Origin: Pseudomonadota bacterium | GTDB taxonomy: Bacteria > Myxococcota_A > UBA9042 > GCA-2863065 | Reading direction: 5' to 3' | NCBI GenBank assembly: GCA_947498315.1 | Contig: CANMLD010000011.1 | Coordinates: 1 to 46,060, forward strand | DNA length: 46,060 bases | Made by a program: the position numbers and the translations under genes | Part shown: positions 1-9,551 of the stretch, piece by piece | Position numbering within the stretch: position 1 is the first letter of the stretch | Layout of the letters: every line of letters begins with the position of its first letter | The notes under the pieces: model-generated | The model's input: the letters and a program-made list of their open reading frames with translations, nothing else | Told to the model about the DNA's origin: nothing | Databases searched by the model: none

Positions 1-88
1 TCACCCGTGCGCGACGGTGGGCTCACCCGTGCGCGACGGTGGGCTCACCCGTGCGCGACGGTGGGCTCACCCGTGCGCGACGGTGGGC
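1..88. repeat. 22-bp tandem repeat, four perfect copies at window edge
   Basis: Four identical 22-bp units beginning tcacccgtgcgcgacggt run from base 1 to 88 without a mismatch. The array probably continues to the left of the window. It ends about 50 bp before the likely selB start, so it lies in the upstream or leader region of that gene. The ORF track reads through it (RDGGLTRAR-like peptides), but 22 is not a multiple of three and the reading frame rotates, so it is not coding. Perfect identity implies recent expansion. Confidence 0.9.
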
Positions 89-141
89 GTTGCGACCGGG
101 GCAGGATGACAACCGCGTCGGTCCTGACTAGGCTCCCGCGC

Positions 142-2091
142 ATGCTCATCATTGGCACGGCTGGACACATCGACCACGGCAAGACCTCGCTGGTGCGCGC
201 CCTCACCGGGCTCGAGACCGATCGACTGAAAGAAGAACAGGCTCGCGGGATCTCAATAGAGCTCGGCTTCGCTTGGATGGACGTCGGCGGGCTGCGGTGC
301 GGCATCGTCGACGTACCTGGCCATGAGCGCTTCATCCGTCAGATGATCGCAGGTGCCACCGGAATCGACCTGGTCATGCTCGTCATCGCTGCCGACGAAG
401 GGGTGATGCAGCAAACGAGAGAGCACCTCGACGTGTGCCGGCTCCTCGGCATCACGAGCGGCTTCGTCGTGCTTTCCAAAGTCGACCTCGTCGATTCCGA
501 GTGGCTCGAGCTAGTCAAATCGGACGTGGCCACGTTCGTCCAAGGGAGCTTCCTCGAAGGCGCCCCAGTAATCGAATGCACGTTGCTCCCTGGGGCTACC
601 GGTGGAGCGGCTCAGGCAACGGACGCCATCAGGCGCGAGATAGAACGGCAAGCATCCGCCGCCGGCGAGCGGCGCGAATTGGCCGCTGCCCTGCCCTTCC
701 GGCTGCCAATAGACCGCGTCTTCACCATGCGCGGCTTCGGCACCGTCGTTACCGGAACCGTGGCTTCGGGCAGCCTCGATGTCGGCGACGCCGTGACCCT
801 TCAGCCGAGCGGCGCTGTCGCGAAGGTCCGCGGGATCGAGAGCCACGGCGACGCGCTCGACCTCGCGGCGAGTGGGCGCAGGGCTGCGGTCAACCTCCAA
901 GGCCTCGACCGCGACTCGGTCGACCGGGGTGAGGTGCTGGCGCGACCTGGAACGTTCACGCCTTCGCACCTCCTCGATGTCGAGCTGCACCTCCTCGCGC
1001 ACGCGGGAAAGATATTGGAGACGAGCGCCAAGGCCCTCGTCCACCTCGGCACCACGCAAGTGACGGGGACGATCATCCTGCTCGGCGCCGACGCGATGGA
1101 ACCTGGGGAGACGTGCCCGGCTCAATTGCGCCTCGACCGTCCCGTCGTTGCCATGGGCGGTGACCGGGTCGTTCTGCGCGGGTTCGAGCAGTTGGCCCAT
1201 TACGGAACCACCTTCGGCGGAGCGACGGTGCGGCACCCCACGCCGCTCAAACACAAGGCAGGTGACTCCGACGTCCTCGCGGCAATTCGGACGCTGGCCA
1301 GCGATGACACGAACGCGAAGCTCCGCATAGCTGCACGCGACGGCGGCCTTGTCGGATACGACGAGCGCCAGTTCACTCAAGTCCTCGGCATCCCCGCCAG
1401 CGAGATCACGGCGGGACTGACCGCATTGACCGCAGCCAGGCAGTTGTTCCGAGTGCCGGACGGGGGCGTCGATCGCTTCGTCCACGCTAGTCACTTCGAC
1501 GCCTTGTGTGAGAGAGCGATGGTTCTGGTCGCGGCCTATCACGAGCGCTCGCCGCACAGACCGGGCATGCCCCTCGGCGAGCTGCGGTCGCAATTGCGCC
1601 ATGACCTCTCACCCCGTCTCTTCTCAGAGATCCTCTCGGCCCTCGAGACCCGAGGAGGCGTCACTGCCGAGCAGCGGTGGGTACGACGCGCGGCGTTCAC
1701 GCCACGGCTCAGCGCCGCCATGGCGTCCGCGCGCGAACGCGGGCTCGCACTGCTCCGCGCTGCAGGGCTCGTGACGCCGTCGCTGAGTGAGCTGAACGAC
1801 CAGCTCCGCGGCTCCACGTCAACTCCGACGGCTCAGGAGGTCGCGGAGGTCGTGGAGCTGCTCGTGGAGGAGGGCGTCGTGGTCAAAGTCGAAGGGCTCA
1901 TCTTTCACAAAGCGGCCATCGACGGGCTCGTCAGTGCCGTCCGGACGTGGTTCGACAGTCACGAGACCCTTAGCACCTCCGAGTTCAAGAATCTTACCGG
2001 GGCATCCCGTAAGTATTCGGTACCACTGGCGGAATACCTCGACTCCCTGAAGCTGACGGCGCGATACGGCGACGTTCGAAAGCGTCGGTGA
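142..2091 (+). CDS. selB: Selenocysteine-specific translation elongation factor SelB
   Basis: This is the EF-Tu-like GTPase that delivers Sec-tRNA(Sec) to UGA codons marked by a SECIS element. The N-terminus shows the G1 loop [10 protein letters not shown], then DVPGHERF (G3) and SKVDL (G4), in the arrangement specific to SelB. Domains 2-3 follow ([14 protein letters not shown]), and the C-terminal third has the winged-helix character that binds SECIS RNA, ending near [23 protein letters not shown]. At 649 residues it has normal SelB length. The ORF track start at 7 lies in the tandem repeat. I chose ATG 142 because family members begin [18 protein letters not shown] 106 is the alternative. 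No selA, selD, tRNA-Sec or recognisable selenoprotein gene is visible in the window, so its partners must lie elsewhere. Confidence 0.95.
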   Translation: MLIIGTAGHIDHGKTSLVRALTGLETDRLKEEQARGISIELGFAWMDVGGLRCGIVDVPGHERFIRQMIAGATGIDLVMLVIAADEGVMQQTREHLDVCRLLGITSGFVVLSKVDLVDSEWLELVKSDVATFVQGSFLEGAPVIECTLLPGATGGAAQATDAIRREIERQASAAGERRELAAALPFRLPIDRVFTMRGFGTVVTGTVASGSLDVGDAVTLQPSGAVAKVRGIESHGDALDLAASGRRAAVNLQGLDRDSVDRGEVLARPGTFTPSHLLDVELHLLAHAGKILETSAKALVHLGTTQVTGTIILLGADAMEPGETCPAQLRLDRPVVAMGGDRVVLRGFEQLAHYGTTFGGATVRHPTPLKHKAGDSDVLAAIRTLASDDTNAKLRIAARDGGLVGYDERQFTQVLGIPASEITAGLTALTAARQLFRVPDGGVDRFVHASHFDALCERAMVLVAAYHERSPHRPGMPLGELRSQLRHDLSPRLFSEILSALETRGGVTAEQRWVRRAAFTPRLSAAMASARERGLALLRAAGLVTPSLSELNDQLRGSTSTPTAQEVAEVVELLVEEGVVVKVEGLIFHKAAIDGLVSAVRTWFDSHETLSTSEFKNLTGASRKYSVPLAEYLDSLKLTARYGDVRKRR

Positions 2092-2114
2092 ACCGTCCTG
2101 ACGTCCCCTTGCTC

Positions 2115-2400
2115 GTCGAGACGTGTCAGACCGTCGAGACGCGTCAGACCGTCGAGACGTGTCAGACCGTCGAGACGTGTCAGACCGTCGAGGGGTGTCA
2201 GACCGTCGAGACGTGTCAGACCGTCGAGACGTGTCAGACCGTCGGGGGGTGTCAGACCGTCGGGGGGTGTCAGACCGTCGAGACGTGTCAGACCGTCGAG
2301 ACGCGTCAGACCGTCGAGACGTGTCAGACCGTCGAGACGTGTCAGACCGTCGGGGGGTGTCAGACCGTCGAGACGCGTCAGACCGTCGAGACGTGTCAGG
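2115..2400. repeat. 18-bp minisatellite, about 16 tandem copies
   Basis: Fifteen full units and one partial of gtcgagacgtgtcagacc fill most of the 361-bp gap between selB and the next gene. The half tcagaccgtcg is invariant. Variation is confined to the other half, which reads gagacgtg, gagacgcg, gaggggtg or ggggggtg. Because 18 is divisible by three, several frames stay open on both strands (QTVETC, SDRRDV, RLDGLT peptides in the ORF track). The substitutions fall at all codon positions and there is no matching protein, so I read it as non-coding. Apart from this array the gap holds only about 50 bp next to the downstream start. Confidence 0.93.
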
Positions 2401-2452
2401 TGCTCGGAATAGGTTGCGGGACCCTCGCGGACTGGTACTTTCGCGCGCCGTG

Positions 2453-4948
2453 ATGAGCGCCCACCCGAAACGCCGACTGTTGATCGCGGGCCTCCTCCTC
2501 GCCGGATTCGGCGCGGCGGCGGCGGCGGTCGTCTTAAGGCCGGCCCAGGGCCTGAAGCTCGAGCACAAGAACCGCCCAGACGCACCTCCCGTCATTGACC
2601 GGAAGGTCCAGATAGAGGTCGAATCTCTCACTGAGAACGACCCCTTCTACCGTCTCGAAGAGAATCTGGAGCTCGAGTGGACCGGCTGGCTCTACTTGCC
2701 GCGCACGGGCAACTATCGCTTCGAGATCGAGAGTGATGACGGCAGCAGCCTCTACTTTGGCGACGTTCGGCTGGTGGACAACAGCGGCAAACACCCTCGC
2801 CGCACCCGGGGGGAGGACGTCTTCGTCGAACGCGGGTGGATCCCAATCCGGATCGAGTACGAAAACGCCAACGGGGGCGGCTACTTCGACCTCCGATGGC
2901 GTCTCCCGTCGGGGTACAATACCGTCGGTCGTCTCCCGCGCGCGTACCTACGCCCCGACCGGCCAACGAGCCCCGGCCTGCTCGAACGCGCGCTCCCCGC
3001 CCTCTCTTTCATTTGCTTTGGCATCGCGTTGCTTGCGGTCTTCCGCGAGCGCGTCCGCTCGCTCATCGCTCGTCTTCGGGCTCCGGAACATCGAGCGACG
3101 GTCCTCGCCGGTGCTGGCGTGTTCTTGCTCGCGCTCGGCGTGCGGGCCGCGACGGTCGGCGCACAGAGCGAGACGTGCGACGAGTGGGCCTATGTCGGTG
3201 CGGGTGACGTTTACTACCGAAACGTCGCTGCGCTTCAGTTCGATGCAGAGCAGTGGCGGATAAACCGCGAGCATCCGCCTGTCGGAAAGCTCATCTACGG
3301 CGTCGCTCAAGCGGCATTTGGTGGCGGTCCAACGCCGGCCCGGCTGGCTTCGGCGCTCCTCGGCAGCCTCACGGTTCTGCTCGTGTTCGCGCTAGGACGG
3401 CGCCTCAGCGGGGTTGGAACGGCGACGATCGCGGGCCTCGTGGCTGCGCTGCTGCCACCGGCCATCGCCCATTCGAACATCGGTACCCTCGAAGCCCCTC
3501 TCGCGTTCTTCTACACCGCGTCCATCGCGTGCTACTTACGCGGCCTCGAGGACGACGAGGAAGCCTCGGGCTTTCAGGCCCTCGCTTGGCTTTGTGCCGG
3601 GCTCGCCGTCGGAACGAAGTTCACTGCAGGGCTCCTCATCCCCTTCTTCTACGTAGGCTGGGTCATCTGGCACCGGCGCAGCGCCCGGATGACGGGGACC
3701 GTGCCGATGCCGTGGGGAATGTACGTTGGCCCCGTCCTCGCCGCGCTCCCCGTCATCTTGCTTTGGCCTTGGCTATGGGAGAAGACCTTAGAGCACCTCC
3801 TCGAGACCGTCGGCCACTGGAAGAACCGGCCTGGCCCCGAGCTCTTCCTCGGCGAGCTCGTGACCGATCGACCGAAGTCCTACTTCCTCGTCTGGTTCCT
3901 GGCGGCGGTGCCACTGTCGGTTCTGCTGACGTCGGTGCTGGGCTTCGCTCGCGCCATCAGGGCCACTGATCGGCGTTGGTACATCATCCTCGTTTGGCAG
4001 CTCCTCCCCTTCGCCTGGTCTTTCGTGACCCTGCGCCAGGGCGGCTATCGCTACGTCTACCCCGCGTTCTTCCCGCTCGCGCTCCTGGCCGGATTTGGCG
4101 CGGACTGGCTGGCGGGTCGGCTCCTCCCGCTGCTCGGCACCGTCAGGGAGGCCATTCGCGCTCGCGTCGCACTCTGGGTGGTCGGGGCGGTCGTCGTCTC
4201 GGGGGCTGCGCTCGGGGCACTACGGACCGCCCCCTACTTCCACTACTACTTCAACGAGGCCCTCGGTGGCACCCGCGGCGTCTACGACAAGCAGCTCTTC
4301 GACATCGGGTTTTGGGCGGAAGGCATTGACCCGGCGGTCGCGTGGCTCAACGCCAACGCACCTGCCGGAGCTACCGTTGGGCTCGCAGGCGCCGTTGACC
4401 ACACGGCCTTCGGCCTGAGGCCCGATCTGCGTCGTTGCCTGGAAGCGAGGTCCGGCTGCAGCCCATCACGTGACTACGTTATTCGCGACACCCTCCGTGT
4501 CGGAAGCGAAGGGCTCCTTGGCTACGAGCAGGTCTTCGCCGTTCGCACGATGGGAGCACCGCTCTTGGCGGTCTACGAGAGGAAGCCGGCGCCGGGCGCG
4601 AACGACGCCGGGAGGGAGGGCAGCCGTTCGACGCCAACCGAGGCAGGGCCCCCGCCTGCAACGTCGGCTTCGCGCGTCCCGCCACGGCGCGAGGTGCGGA
4701 GCTTCGCGTTTCGCCGGCCCTTCGACTTCATGATGGAGAGGCCGCGTCTCGGCACTCGTCGGTTGCCCATCGAGCTCGAGATCGTCTTCGCGCGCGAGGC
4801 GCCGGTGGCAGGGGAAGACGATATCCCGTTAGGTGGGCCGACCCTAGATGAGCCGACCCTAGATGAGCCGGCCCTAGATGAGCCGGCCCTAGATGGGCCG
4901 ACCGGCATCCCGCTCGATTCGTTGGAGATTCCGCTCCGTGAGCCGTGA
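2453..4948 (+). CDS. PA14-domain / GT39-family membrane glycosyltransferase fusion
   Basis: The product is predicted to be an 831-residue inner-membrane protein. It has one N-terminal membrane segment, then a PA14 sugar-binding domain (about residues 35-165; WTGWLYLPRTGNYRFEIE, SSLYFGD, FDLRWRLPSG). A multi-pass region follows that resembles dolichyl-phosphomannose/ArnT-type (GT39, PMT_2) glycosyltransferases. The first periplasmic loop carries the acidic pair and HPP signature of that family (ETCDEWAYVGAG, NREHPPVGKLIYG). These enzymes transfer sugars from polyprenyl-phosphate donors to protein or lipid at the periplasmic face; the acceptor is unknown. The tail has a four-fold TLDEP/ALDEP repeat. 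ATG 2453 (or GTG 2450) is chosen because upstream in-frame sequence is only minisatellite. It converges on moaC. Confidence 0.85.
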   Translation: MSAHPKRRLLIAGLLLAGFGAAAAAVVLRPAQGLKLEHKNRPDAPPVIDRKVQIEVESLTENDPFYRLEENLELEWTGWLYLPRTGNYRFEIESDDGSSLYFGDVRLVDNSGKHPRRTRGEDVFVERGWIPIRIEYENANGGGYFDLRWRLPSGYNTVGRLPRAYLRPDRPTSPGLLERALPALSFICFGIALLAVFRERVRSLIARLRAPEHRATVLAGAGVFLLALGVRAATVGAQSETCDEWAYVGAGDVYYRNVAALQFDAEQWRINREHPPVGKLIYGVAQAAFGGGPTPARLASALLGSLTVLLVFALGRRLSGVGTATIAGLVAALLPPAIAHSNIGTLEAPLAFFYTASIACYLRGLEDDEEASGFQALAWLCAGLAVGTKFTAGLLIPFFYVGWVIWHRRSARMTGTVPMPWGMYVGPVLAALPVILLWPWLWEKTLEHLLETVGHWKNRPGPELFLGELVTDRPKSYFLVWFLAAVPLSVLLTSVLGFARAIRATDRRWYIILVWQLLPFAWSFVTLRQGGYRYVYPAFFPLALLAGFGADWLAGRLLPLLGTVREAIRARVALWVVGAVVVSGAALGALRTAPYFHYYFNEALGGTRGVYDKQLFDIGFWAEGIDPAVAWLNANAPAGATVGLAGAVDHTAFGLRPDLRRCLEARSGCSPSRDYVIRDTLRVGSEGLLGYEQVFAVRTMGAPLLAVYERKPAPGANDAGREGSRSTPTEAGPPPATSASRVPPRREVRSFAFRRPFDFMMERPRLGTRRLPIELEIVFAREAPVAGEDDIPLGGPTLDEPTLDEPALDEPALDGPTGIPLDSLEIPLREP
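4835..4903 (+). repeat. 15-bp in-frame coding repeat (TLDEP/ALDEP)
   Basis: Four full copies plus a partial of gagccgaccctagat, differing only by ac/gc in the Thr/Ala codon and a gag/ggg codon. They encode the acidic pentapeptide tail repeats near the C-terminus of the PA14-GT39 protein. The unit length keeps frame, so copy number could change without breaking the gene. Confidence 0.9.
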
Positions 4949-4965
4949 TGGACGCGGCCTCCTAC

Positions 4966-4998
4966 AACGTTACCGAGAACGTTACCGAGAACGTTACC
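4966..4998. repeat. 12-bp repeat in convergent gap, overlapping moaC stop
   Basis: The unit aacgttaccgag occurs twice in full and a third time in part (aacgttacc) between the convergent ends of the GT39 gene and moaC. The moaC TAA stop lies inside the last copy. Each unit contains the palindrome aacgtt. No conventional hairpin plus T-tract is seen in this gap. Confidence 0.85.
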
Positions 4999-5494
4999 TA
5001 GCCTCTCGCGAGAGCACGAAGTCCGACTTTCCGCCCGTCTTTTCAATCAGCCGCACCGGCCCGATGACGGCCTCACGATCGACCGCCTTGACCATGTCAT
5101 AGACCGTGAGCGCGGCGACAGTAACTGCCGTGAGCGCTTCCATTTCGACACCGGTGGCGCCATGGCAGCGGACGGCAGCCTCGATGCGAGCGCCGTTGTC
5201 GTCGAGCGCGACGTCGACGTCGACCTTCGTGAGCGCGAGGGGGTGGCACAGCGGGATGAGGTCTGAGGTCCTCTTCGCCGCCTGAATACCGGCGATACGA
5301 GCCACGCCGAGCACGTCGCCCTTCTTCATCGCCGACTCGCCAATGAGGCGTCGGGTCTCGGGCAGGAGCGAGACGAACGCCTCGGCCCGAGCCGTACGAA
5401 CGGTCGGGACCTTGTCCGACACGTCCACCATCCGCGCCGCCCCGTCTGCGGTGACGTGGCTGAGGGCGAGAGGCGGGACCGGTACGGAGCTCAT
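4994..5494 (-). CDS. moaC: Cyclic pyranopterin monophosphate synthase MoaC
   Basis: MoaC converts the MoaA product (3',8-cyclo-7,8-dihydro-GTP) to cyclic pyranopterin monophosphate in molybdenum-cofactor synthesis, in the cytoplasm. The 166-residue product has normal length. It carries the family signatures MVDVSDK, IPLCHPL (active-site His), [20 protein letters not shown], the catalytic Asp/Lys of YDMVKAVD, and KTGGKSDF near the end. Its ATG overlaps the stop of the upstream FG-GAP lipoprotein gene (ATGA), so the two are probably translationally coupled. No other moa/moe gene is nearby. Confidence 0.97.
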   Translation of the reverse strand: MSSVPVPPLALSHVTADGAARMVDVSDKVPTVRTARAEAFVSLLPETRRLIGESAMKKGDVLGVARIAGIQAAKRTSDLIPLCHPLALTKVDVDVALDDNGARIEAAVRCHGATGVEMEALTAVTVAALTVYDMVKAVDREAVIGPVRLIEKTGGKSDFVLSREAR

Positions 5495-8400
5495 TTGCAG
5501 TCGCCGAGGATGGAGCGGTGGAGCTCTGTCGCCTTCGAAATCGGGGACAAGACTGCAAAATCAAGGCACTTGTCGCTGTTGAAGTCGTGAAGGACGTAGT
5601 CCGTGACGCCCGGAGCGATGGGGACGATGGTGGGGTTCTCGAGTTGGAGCGGGTGCCCGGCGTCATCGAGGAGTCCTGTCCCGAGGTAGGCGAGGAGCTC
5701 GCTCTTGGCTTTGTCGAGAACGACGATGTCGAAGACGCCGTCCCCGTTGAAGTCGACGATGCGGGGACGGCTGATTCCAGTGGAGGCCGGGATCTGAAAG
5801 GTGGGCGTCCAGATAACCGTCCCGACTTTGCCCACGGGTCCGGGGAGGGCCTCGCCGTAGGCGATGGTCAGCAGGCCAGTGCCACAGGTCGCGACCACCT
5901 CGGGCAACAGGTCGCCGTTGATGTCTTTGATGTCGACGCCCGTCACGTCGGTGCAGAGTCCGAAGGTCCGGGGCGGGATGTCGAGGGCGCAGGTGTTCTT
6001 GTTCCGCTCGAAGATGCGGATGGACGAACCTAGGACGACGACCACATCCTCGAAGGGGTCTGACTTCTCGAGGTTGGCCGGGAGCGGATTCGCCGCGTAG
6101 CTTTGACCAACTCGCGTCACGAAGAGGTCGCGGACGCCAGTCCCTGGCTCGAACTTGATCGGGCTGGCCATGTCGAAGCCGCCGCTACCATTTCCTGCGG
6201 CGACTCGTACGAGTGGGAAGAGGTCCTCGCCCTCTTGCTCAAAGGCGAGGACGACGAGGTCCGTCACGGTGTCAGTGCCGCAGCTCCACGCGTCCATCGC
6301 GATCGGATCGGAGCCAATCTCGTAGCCCGTATCGATCCACGACCCGGGGAAGAGCTCATCGTTCTGGAGGCATGGGTTCAGTGTGGCGAACTCACTCTGC
6401 GAGAGGACCGTCGAAGAGGCATTGCCCTTGGCGAGATTGAGCGCGTGCAATGGACAGGCGTCGAGGATGGTCTGATCACCCGCCGGCGCCACGTAGGCGG
6501 TCTCTGTCGTCAGGACCAGATCCACTTCGTTGCCGAAGTCGAATCGGCCGGTCGCGACGTCCGAGACATCCCCCTGAAGACCATTGTAGTACTCGCCGCA
6601 GTCCTCTCCGACGCAGTGGGCCGAGTACGGGCGCAGCTCGCTGGTCTCACCGAGCGCCTCCGGAAAGTTGGGAGCCTGAGTCGAGGAGAGGTAAGGGAAG
6701 AACGGAATACGGGGCTCGACGGAGTCCGTGTCTGGGCAAGGACCACCCGTGGGGGTGGTCTCGCCTATCATGACGAGGTCGGGACGTTTGTCGCCGGACA
6801 GGTCGGCGAGCACGAAGTGAGACGGCGTAACTCGCTCTTCGGGCGTGCCCTCCCAGAAGTCCGGGACGCCGTCGTCCGGAGCACAAACGGAGGACTGAGC
6901 CGACTGGTCACAGCTATCGAGCGCGCCGAAAGGCTGGACCGGGATAGGCGTCGGCAAATGGCGAGGGCCTAGAAACGTGCCGTCGGGGCCGTAGCTCGGG
7001 GAGAGCGAGTCCTCCTGACTTGCGCCCATGATGACGCCGACTCGACCGTCAGTGCCGAGCACCACGGCGTCGACCTCAGTGTCTTTGTCCATGAACGCGG
7101 TCAGAAGCTGCACTGGGGTGAGTCCGAGCCCGGTGAGTCGCGGGCTCTCGAAGTTCGTGCCGAAGGGGCCCGTGATGGTCGTGGGGACGGGCAGGACAGC
7201 GGTCGACATGAAGCTCCACAGCGTCCCTGTCTGTTGATTGGCCACCAAGAGGTCGGGCCAGTCATTACCAGACACCTTGGGTCCTCCCATGTCGACGTTG
7301 GCGATCTCGGAGGGTGTGCCTTCGACGCAGATCGCACGGCGCACGGTCGTCGTGACACCGCCGCTGAACTCGTTCTTGAAGTCGTATCCGCCGGTTCCAA
7401 AGACTTGCCAGATCTGGCCGGCGTCGCGGAGGACGAGGAGGAGATCTTCGAAGTTGTCGCCCTGATTGAGCCTCGTCGGCAGAATTTGGACGACGGGCGA
7501 GGGTAGAATCGCGCCGCCCCACGTGAAGCCGAGCACCAGCTTGCCGAAGCCGTCGTGCCGGTACACCGACACTTCGATGCTGCCGCCTTCCCGGCTGACG
7601 ACGACATCCCTGGCGTTCGCGCTGTCGTCGATGATGGGCGCGAGCACGATGGAGTTCACATGGCCGATACCGGTGAACGTGACCGCGTCGTTGAAGCACT
7701 TCCCCGGCGTATCGGTAGTCGCAAGCTCGCCGTTCGGAAGCGTCGGGACCGGTCGATAGTCGCATCGGTCCATGTCGATGGCCCCCGTCTTTCCTGACCA
7801 CTTCACGACGCCCGACGAGCGGATGAGATGGCCGACCGCGTGAAAATCCGACTTCGTGCCAAAGACGATGTCTTCGAGAGAGTCGTTGTCCGCCGGCCCT
7901 GCTTCTGGGTCGGGAGCAAAGGTGTCGAAGGTCAACGCCGAGACGGGAACGGGGATGTCCAGGCTCTGCACGAGGCCCCAGCCCGGTTTGCACACCCAAG
8001 GTAGGTACTCACCGCTGAAGTCCGGGCCCGCTTTGCTGAGATCCGGCGTGCAGACACCACCGCTCGGGTGGTCTTCCGTCACATGAACGAAGGCCCGAAC
8101 GAGGCCGGTCCCATCAAGGCCTGGACCGACGACCACGAGGTCGACGTCGTCGTCGACGAGCGGGTTGAGCTGGGTTGGGATGACGAAGTTGACGGCCCCG
8201 TCAGGGATCTCGAGCTGAACGGCAGCCAAGAGCGCTCCGTCGTCGTTCTCGAAGTAGACGACACCCTTGTTCGTCGTGCCCAGCACGTCCGTATCGCCGT
8301 CACCGTCGAAGTCGACGACGGAGATTCGGGAGACCGGGTCTGTAGGCTTCTCGAGCTGCGGTGCGACGAACTGAAGCTGGGTGATGATGTGAGGTGAAAA

Positions 8401-9306
8401 CGTCTCCGTGAAACACGGGTTGCCGTTCGCGTCGCAGGCAGGATCGGTGTCTGGCGATACGAGTGACGTTCGGCAGGTGTTACCGTGCAGGTCAGTCGAC
8501 TCGACAGCGAGGGGCCAGGGCCCGGTGGGGCGTTTGGCGACGTCGATGGTGGTCTCGAAGACGCCAGCAAAGACCCCTTCAGGCGGGATCTCGAAGGTGT
8601 GGACCGTCTCGTCGGTGGTCGCGTCGATGATGCGGAGCGAGGCGATGCTGGAGTGGTCGAGGGCTTCGAGCTTTACGGGGAGGTCACCCACGTAGGGCTG
8701 CCCGTACGTGTCGGCGATGATGGTCGGCGCCATCCGCACGACGAACGGACAATGCCGGTCGACCTTGAGCTGATGGCGTACTTCGCACTGAATCTGCTGC
8801 TGAGTCCCCTCCGGATAACCCTGGGGCACGGTGGGGAGCCCCGCGATACGAACACACACGTCGAGAGGCCCTTCGTAAGGCACCGGCGGTTCACCGAGGT
8901 CGAGTTGATAGCCCTCCCAGCGGAAGAATCCGGCCTCGAGCGAATCACCTGAAAGGTCTGGGAGTGGCTGCGGATCTTGAGGATTGTCGCAGGCTCCCTT
9001 CCACCAGATCCCCGCTATGGAGTCGAACTCGAGCTCGGGGTGGGTCAACTGACCCAAGAGGTCGATCTTCGTTCCCGTGCGGGCCCCCGCTTCGGGGAAC
9101 GCCATCGAGATGGAGCAAGAAGCGAGCGGCGGGAGAGCCGTATCTTCCTCCTCTTTGGTATCGATGACGTCCTTCTTGACCTTGGTGTCGTTCCCATCGG
9201 ATGAGTATGTGTCGGCGGGGGCACCGTCGCTCGGCTCGGAGCAGGCTAGGCCCGTCGCGCTCAGCAGCGCGAGTGCCACTCCACTCACCTTGTCGAATCG
9301 TCGCAT
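5491..9306 (-). CDS. Large FG-GAP/VCBS-repeat lipoprotein
   Basis: The gene encodes a 1271-residue secreted protein with a lipobox (LLSATGLAC) about 20 residues in, followed by an Asp/Lys-rich linker. The body has repeated Ca-binding-like FG-GAP/VCBS blade motifs such as [35 protein letters not shown] and [12 protein letters not shown], spread from about residue 330 to the end. This suggests one or more integrin-like beta-propellers at the cell surface. No enzyme signature was seen, so binding or adhesion is only inferred. I chose ATG 9306 over the ORF start at 9366 because AGGGGGCAGGC precedes it and the signal peptide begins there. The last codon overlaps moaC. Confidence 0.85.
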   Translation of the reverse strand: MRRFDKVSGVALALLSATGLACSEPSDGAPADTYSSDGNDTKVKKDVIDTKEEEDTALPPLASCSISMAFPEAGARTGTKIDLLGQLTHPELEFDSIAGIWWKGACDNPQDPQPLPDLSGDSLEAGFFRWEGYQLDLGEPPVPYEGPLDVCVRIAGLPTVPQGYPEGTQQQIQCEVRHQLKVDRHCPFVVRMAPTIIADTYGQPYVGDLPVKLEALDHSSIASLRIIDATTDETVHTFEIPPEGVFAGVFETTIDVAKRPTGPWPLAVESTDLHGNTCRTSLVSPDTDPACDANGNPCFTETFSPHIITQLQFVAPQLEKPTDPVSRISVVDFDGDGDTDVLGTTNKGVVYFENDDGALLAAVQLEIPDGAVNFVIPTQLNPLVDDDVDLVVVGPGLDGTGLVRAFVHVTEDHPSGGVCTPDLSKAGPDFSGEYLPWVCKPGWGLVQSLDIPVPVSALTFDTFAPDPEAGPADNDSLEDIVFGTKSDFHAVGHLIRSSGVVKWSGKTGAIDMDRCDYRPVPTLPNGELATTDTPGKCFNDAVTFTGIGHVNSIVLAPIIDDSANARDVVVSREGGSIEVSVYRHDGFGKLVLGFTWGGAILPSPVVQILPTRLNQGDNFEDLLLVLRDAGQIWQVFGTGGYDFKNEFSGGVTTTVRRAICVEGTPSEIANVDMGGPKVSGNDWPDLLVANQQTGTLWSFMSTAVLPVPTTITGPFGTNFESPRLTGLGLTPVQLLTAFMDKDTEVDAVVLGTDGRVGVIMGASQEDSLSPSYGPDGTFLGPRHLPTPIPVQPFGALDSCDQSAQSSVCAPDDGVPDFWEGTPEERVTPSHFVLADLSGDKRPDLVMIGETTPTGGPCPDTDSVEPRIPFFPYLSSTQAPNFPEALGETSELRPYSAHCVGEDCGEYYNGLQGDVSDVATGRFDFGNEVDLVLTTETAYVAPAGDQTILDACPLHALNLAKGNASSTVLSQSEFATLNPCLQNDELFPGSWIDTGYEIGSDPIAMDAWSCGTDTVTDLVVLAFEQEGEDLFPLVRVAAGNGSGGFDMASPIKFEPGTGVRDLFVTRVGQSYAANPLPANLEKSDPFEDVVVVLGSSIRIFERNKNTCALDIPPRTFGLCTDVTGVDIKDINGDLLPEVVATCGTGLLTIAYGEALPGPVGKVGTVIWTPTFQIPASTGISRPRIVDFNGDGVFDIVVLDKAKSELLAYLGTGLLDDAGHPLQLENPTIVPIAPGVTDYVLHDFNSDKCLDFAVLSPISKATELHRSILGDCK

Positions 9307-9371
9307 GCCTGCCCCCTGTGCTCTCGGCGTCCCGGCATCGGCCCCCTGTGGAGCGGAAGACACCAACGTGG

Positions 9372-9400
9372 AGTATTCAAGGACGGGGTGGTGCGGTCAA
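9372..9400 (-). promoter_or_regulatory. Candidate sigma-70-type promoter for FG-GAP lipoprotein-moaC
   Basis: On the minus strand TTGACC (five of six matches to the -35 consensus) is followed after 17 bp by AATACT (four of six to the -10). It would start transcription about 60 nt upstream of the chosen lipoprotein start. Prediction from consensus only. Confidence 0.45.
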
Positions 9401-9471
9401 GGAAGTGGCGTCCAGTGCGCGTTTCGGCGTCAGCCCCAGCGCCGGCGCCGTTCAGTCGTAAACAATGTTGA

Positions 9472-9500
9472 TTGATCGACGGAACGCACAGGCGTAAGGT
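9472..9500 (+). promoter_or_regulatory. Weak candidate promoter for the Cys-rich protein gene
   Basis: TTGATC and TAAGGT are separated by 17 bp, about 50 bp before the chosen start at 9552. The match is modest. The divergent gap 9307-9551 holds nothing else I can name. Confidence 0.25.
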
Positions 9501-9551
9501 AAGGGATTGAGTGCGGTCATCGGCTCATGGACGCATTTGGAGAGGGTGAAA

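Noticed and set aside
2115-2400. The 18-bp array as a CRISPR or as the N-terminus of the next protein
   Set aside because: Units are contiguous with no spacers, and the variation does not follow codon positions; the downstream protein has its own signal-like start at 2453.
1819-2631. Minus-strand ORF rich in RRSDTS repeats
   Set aside because: It is created by reading the minisatellite and the end of selB in reverse; no start signal or family.
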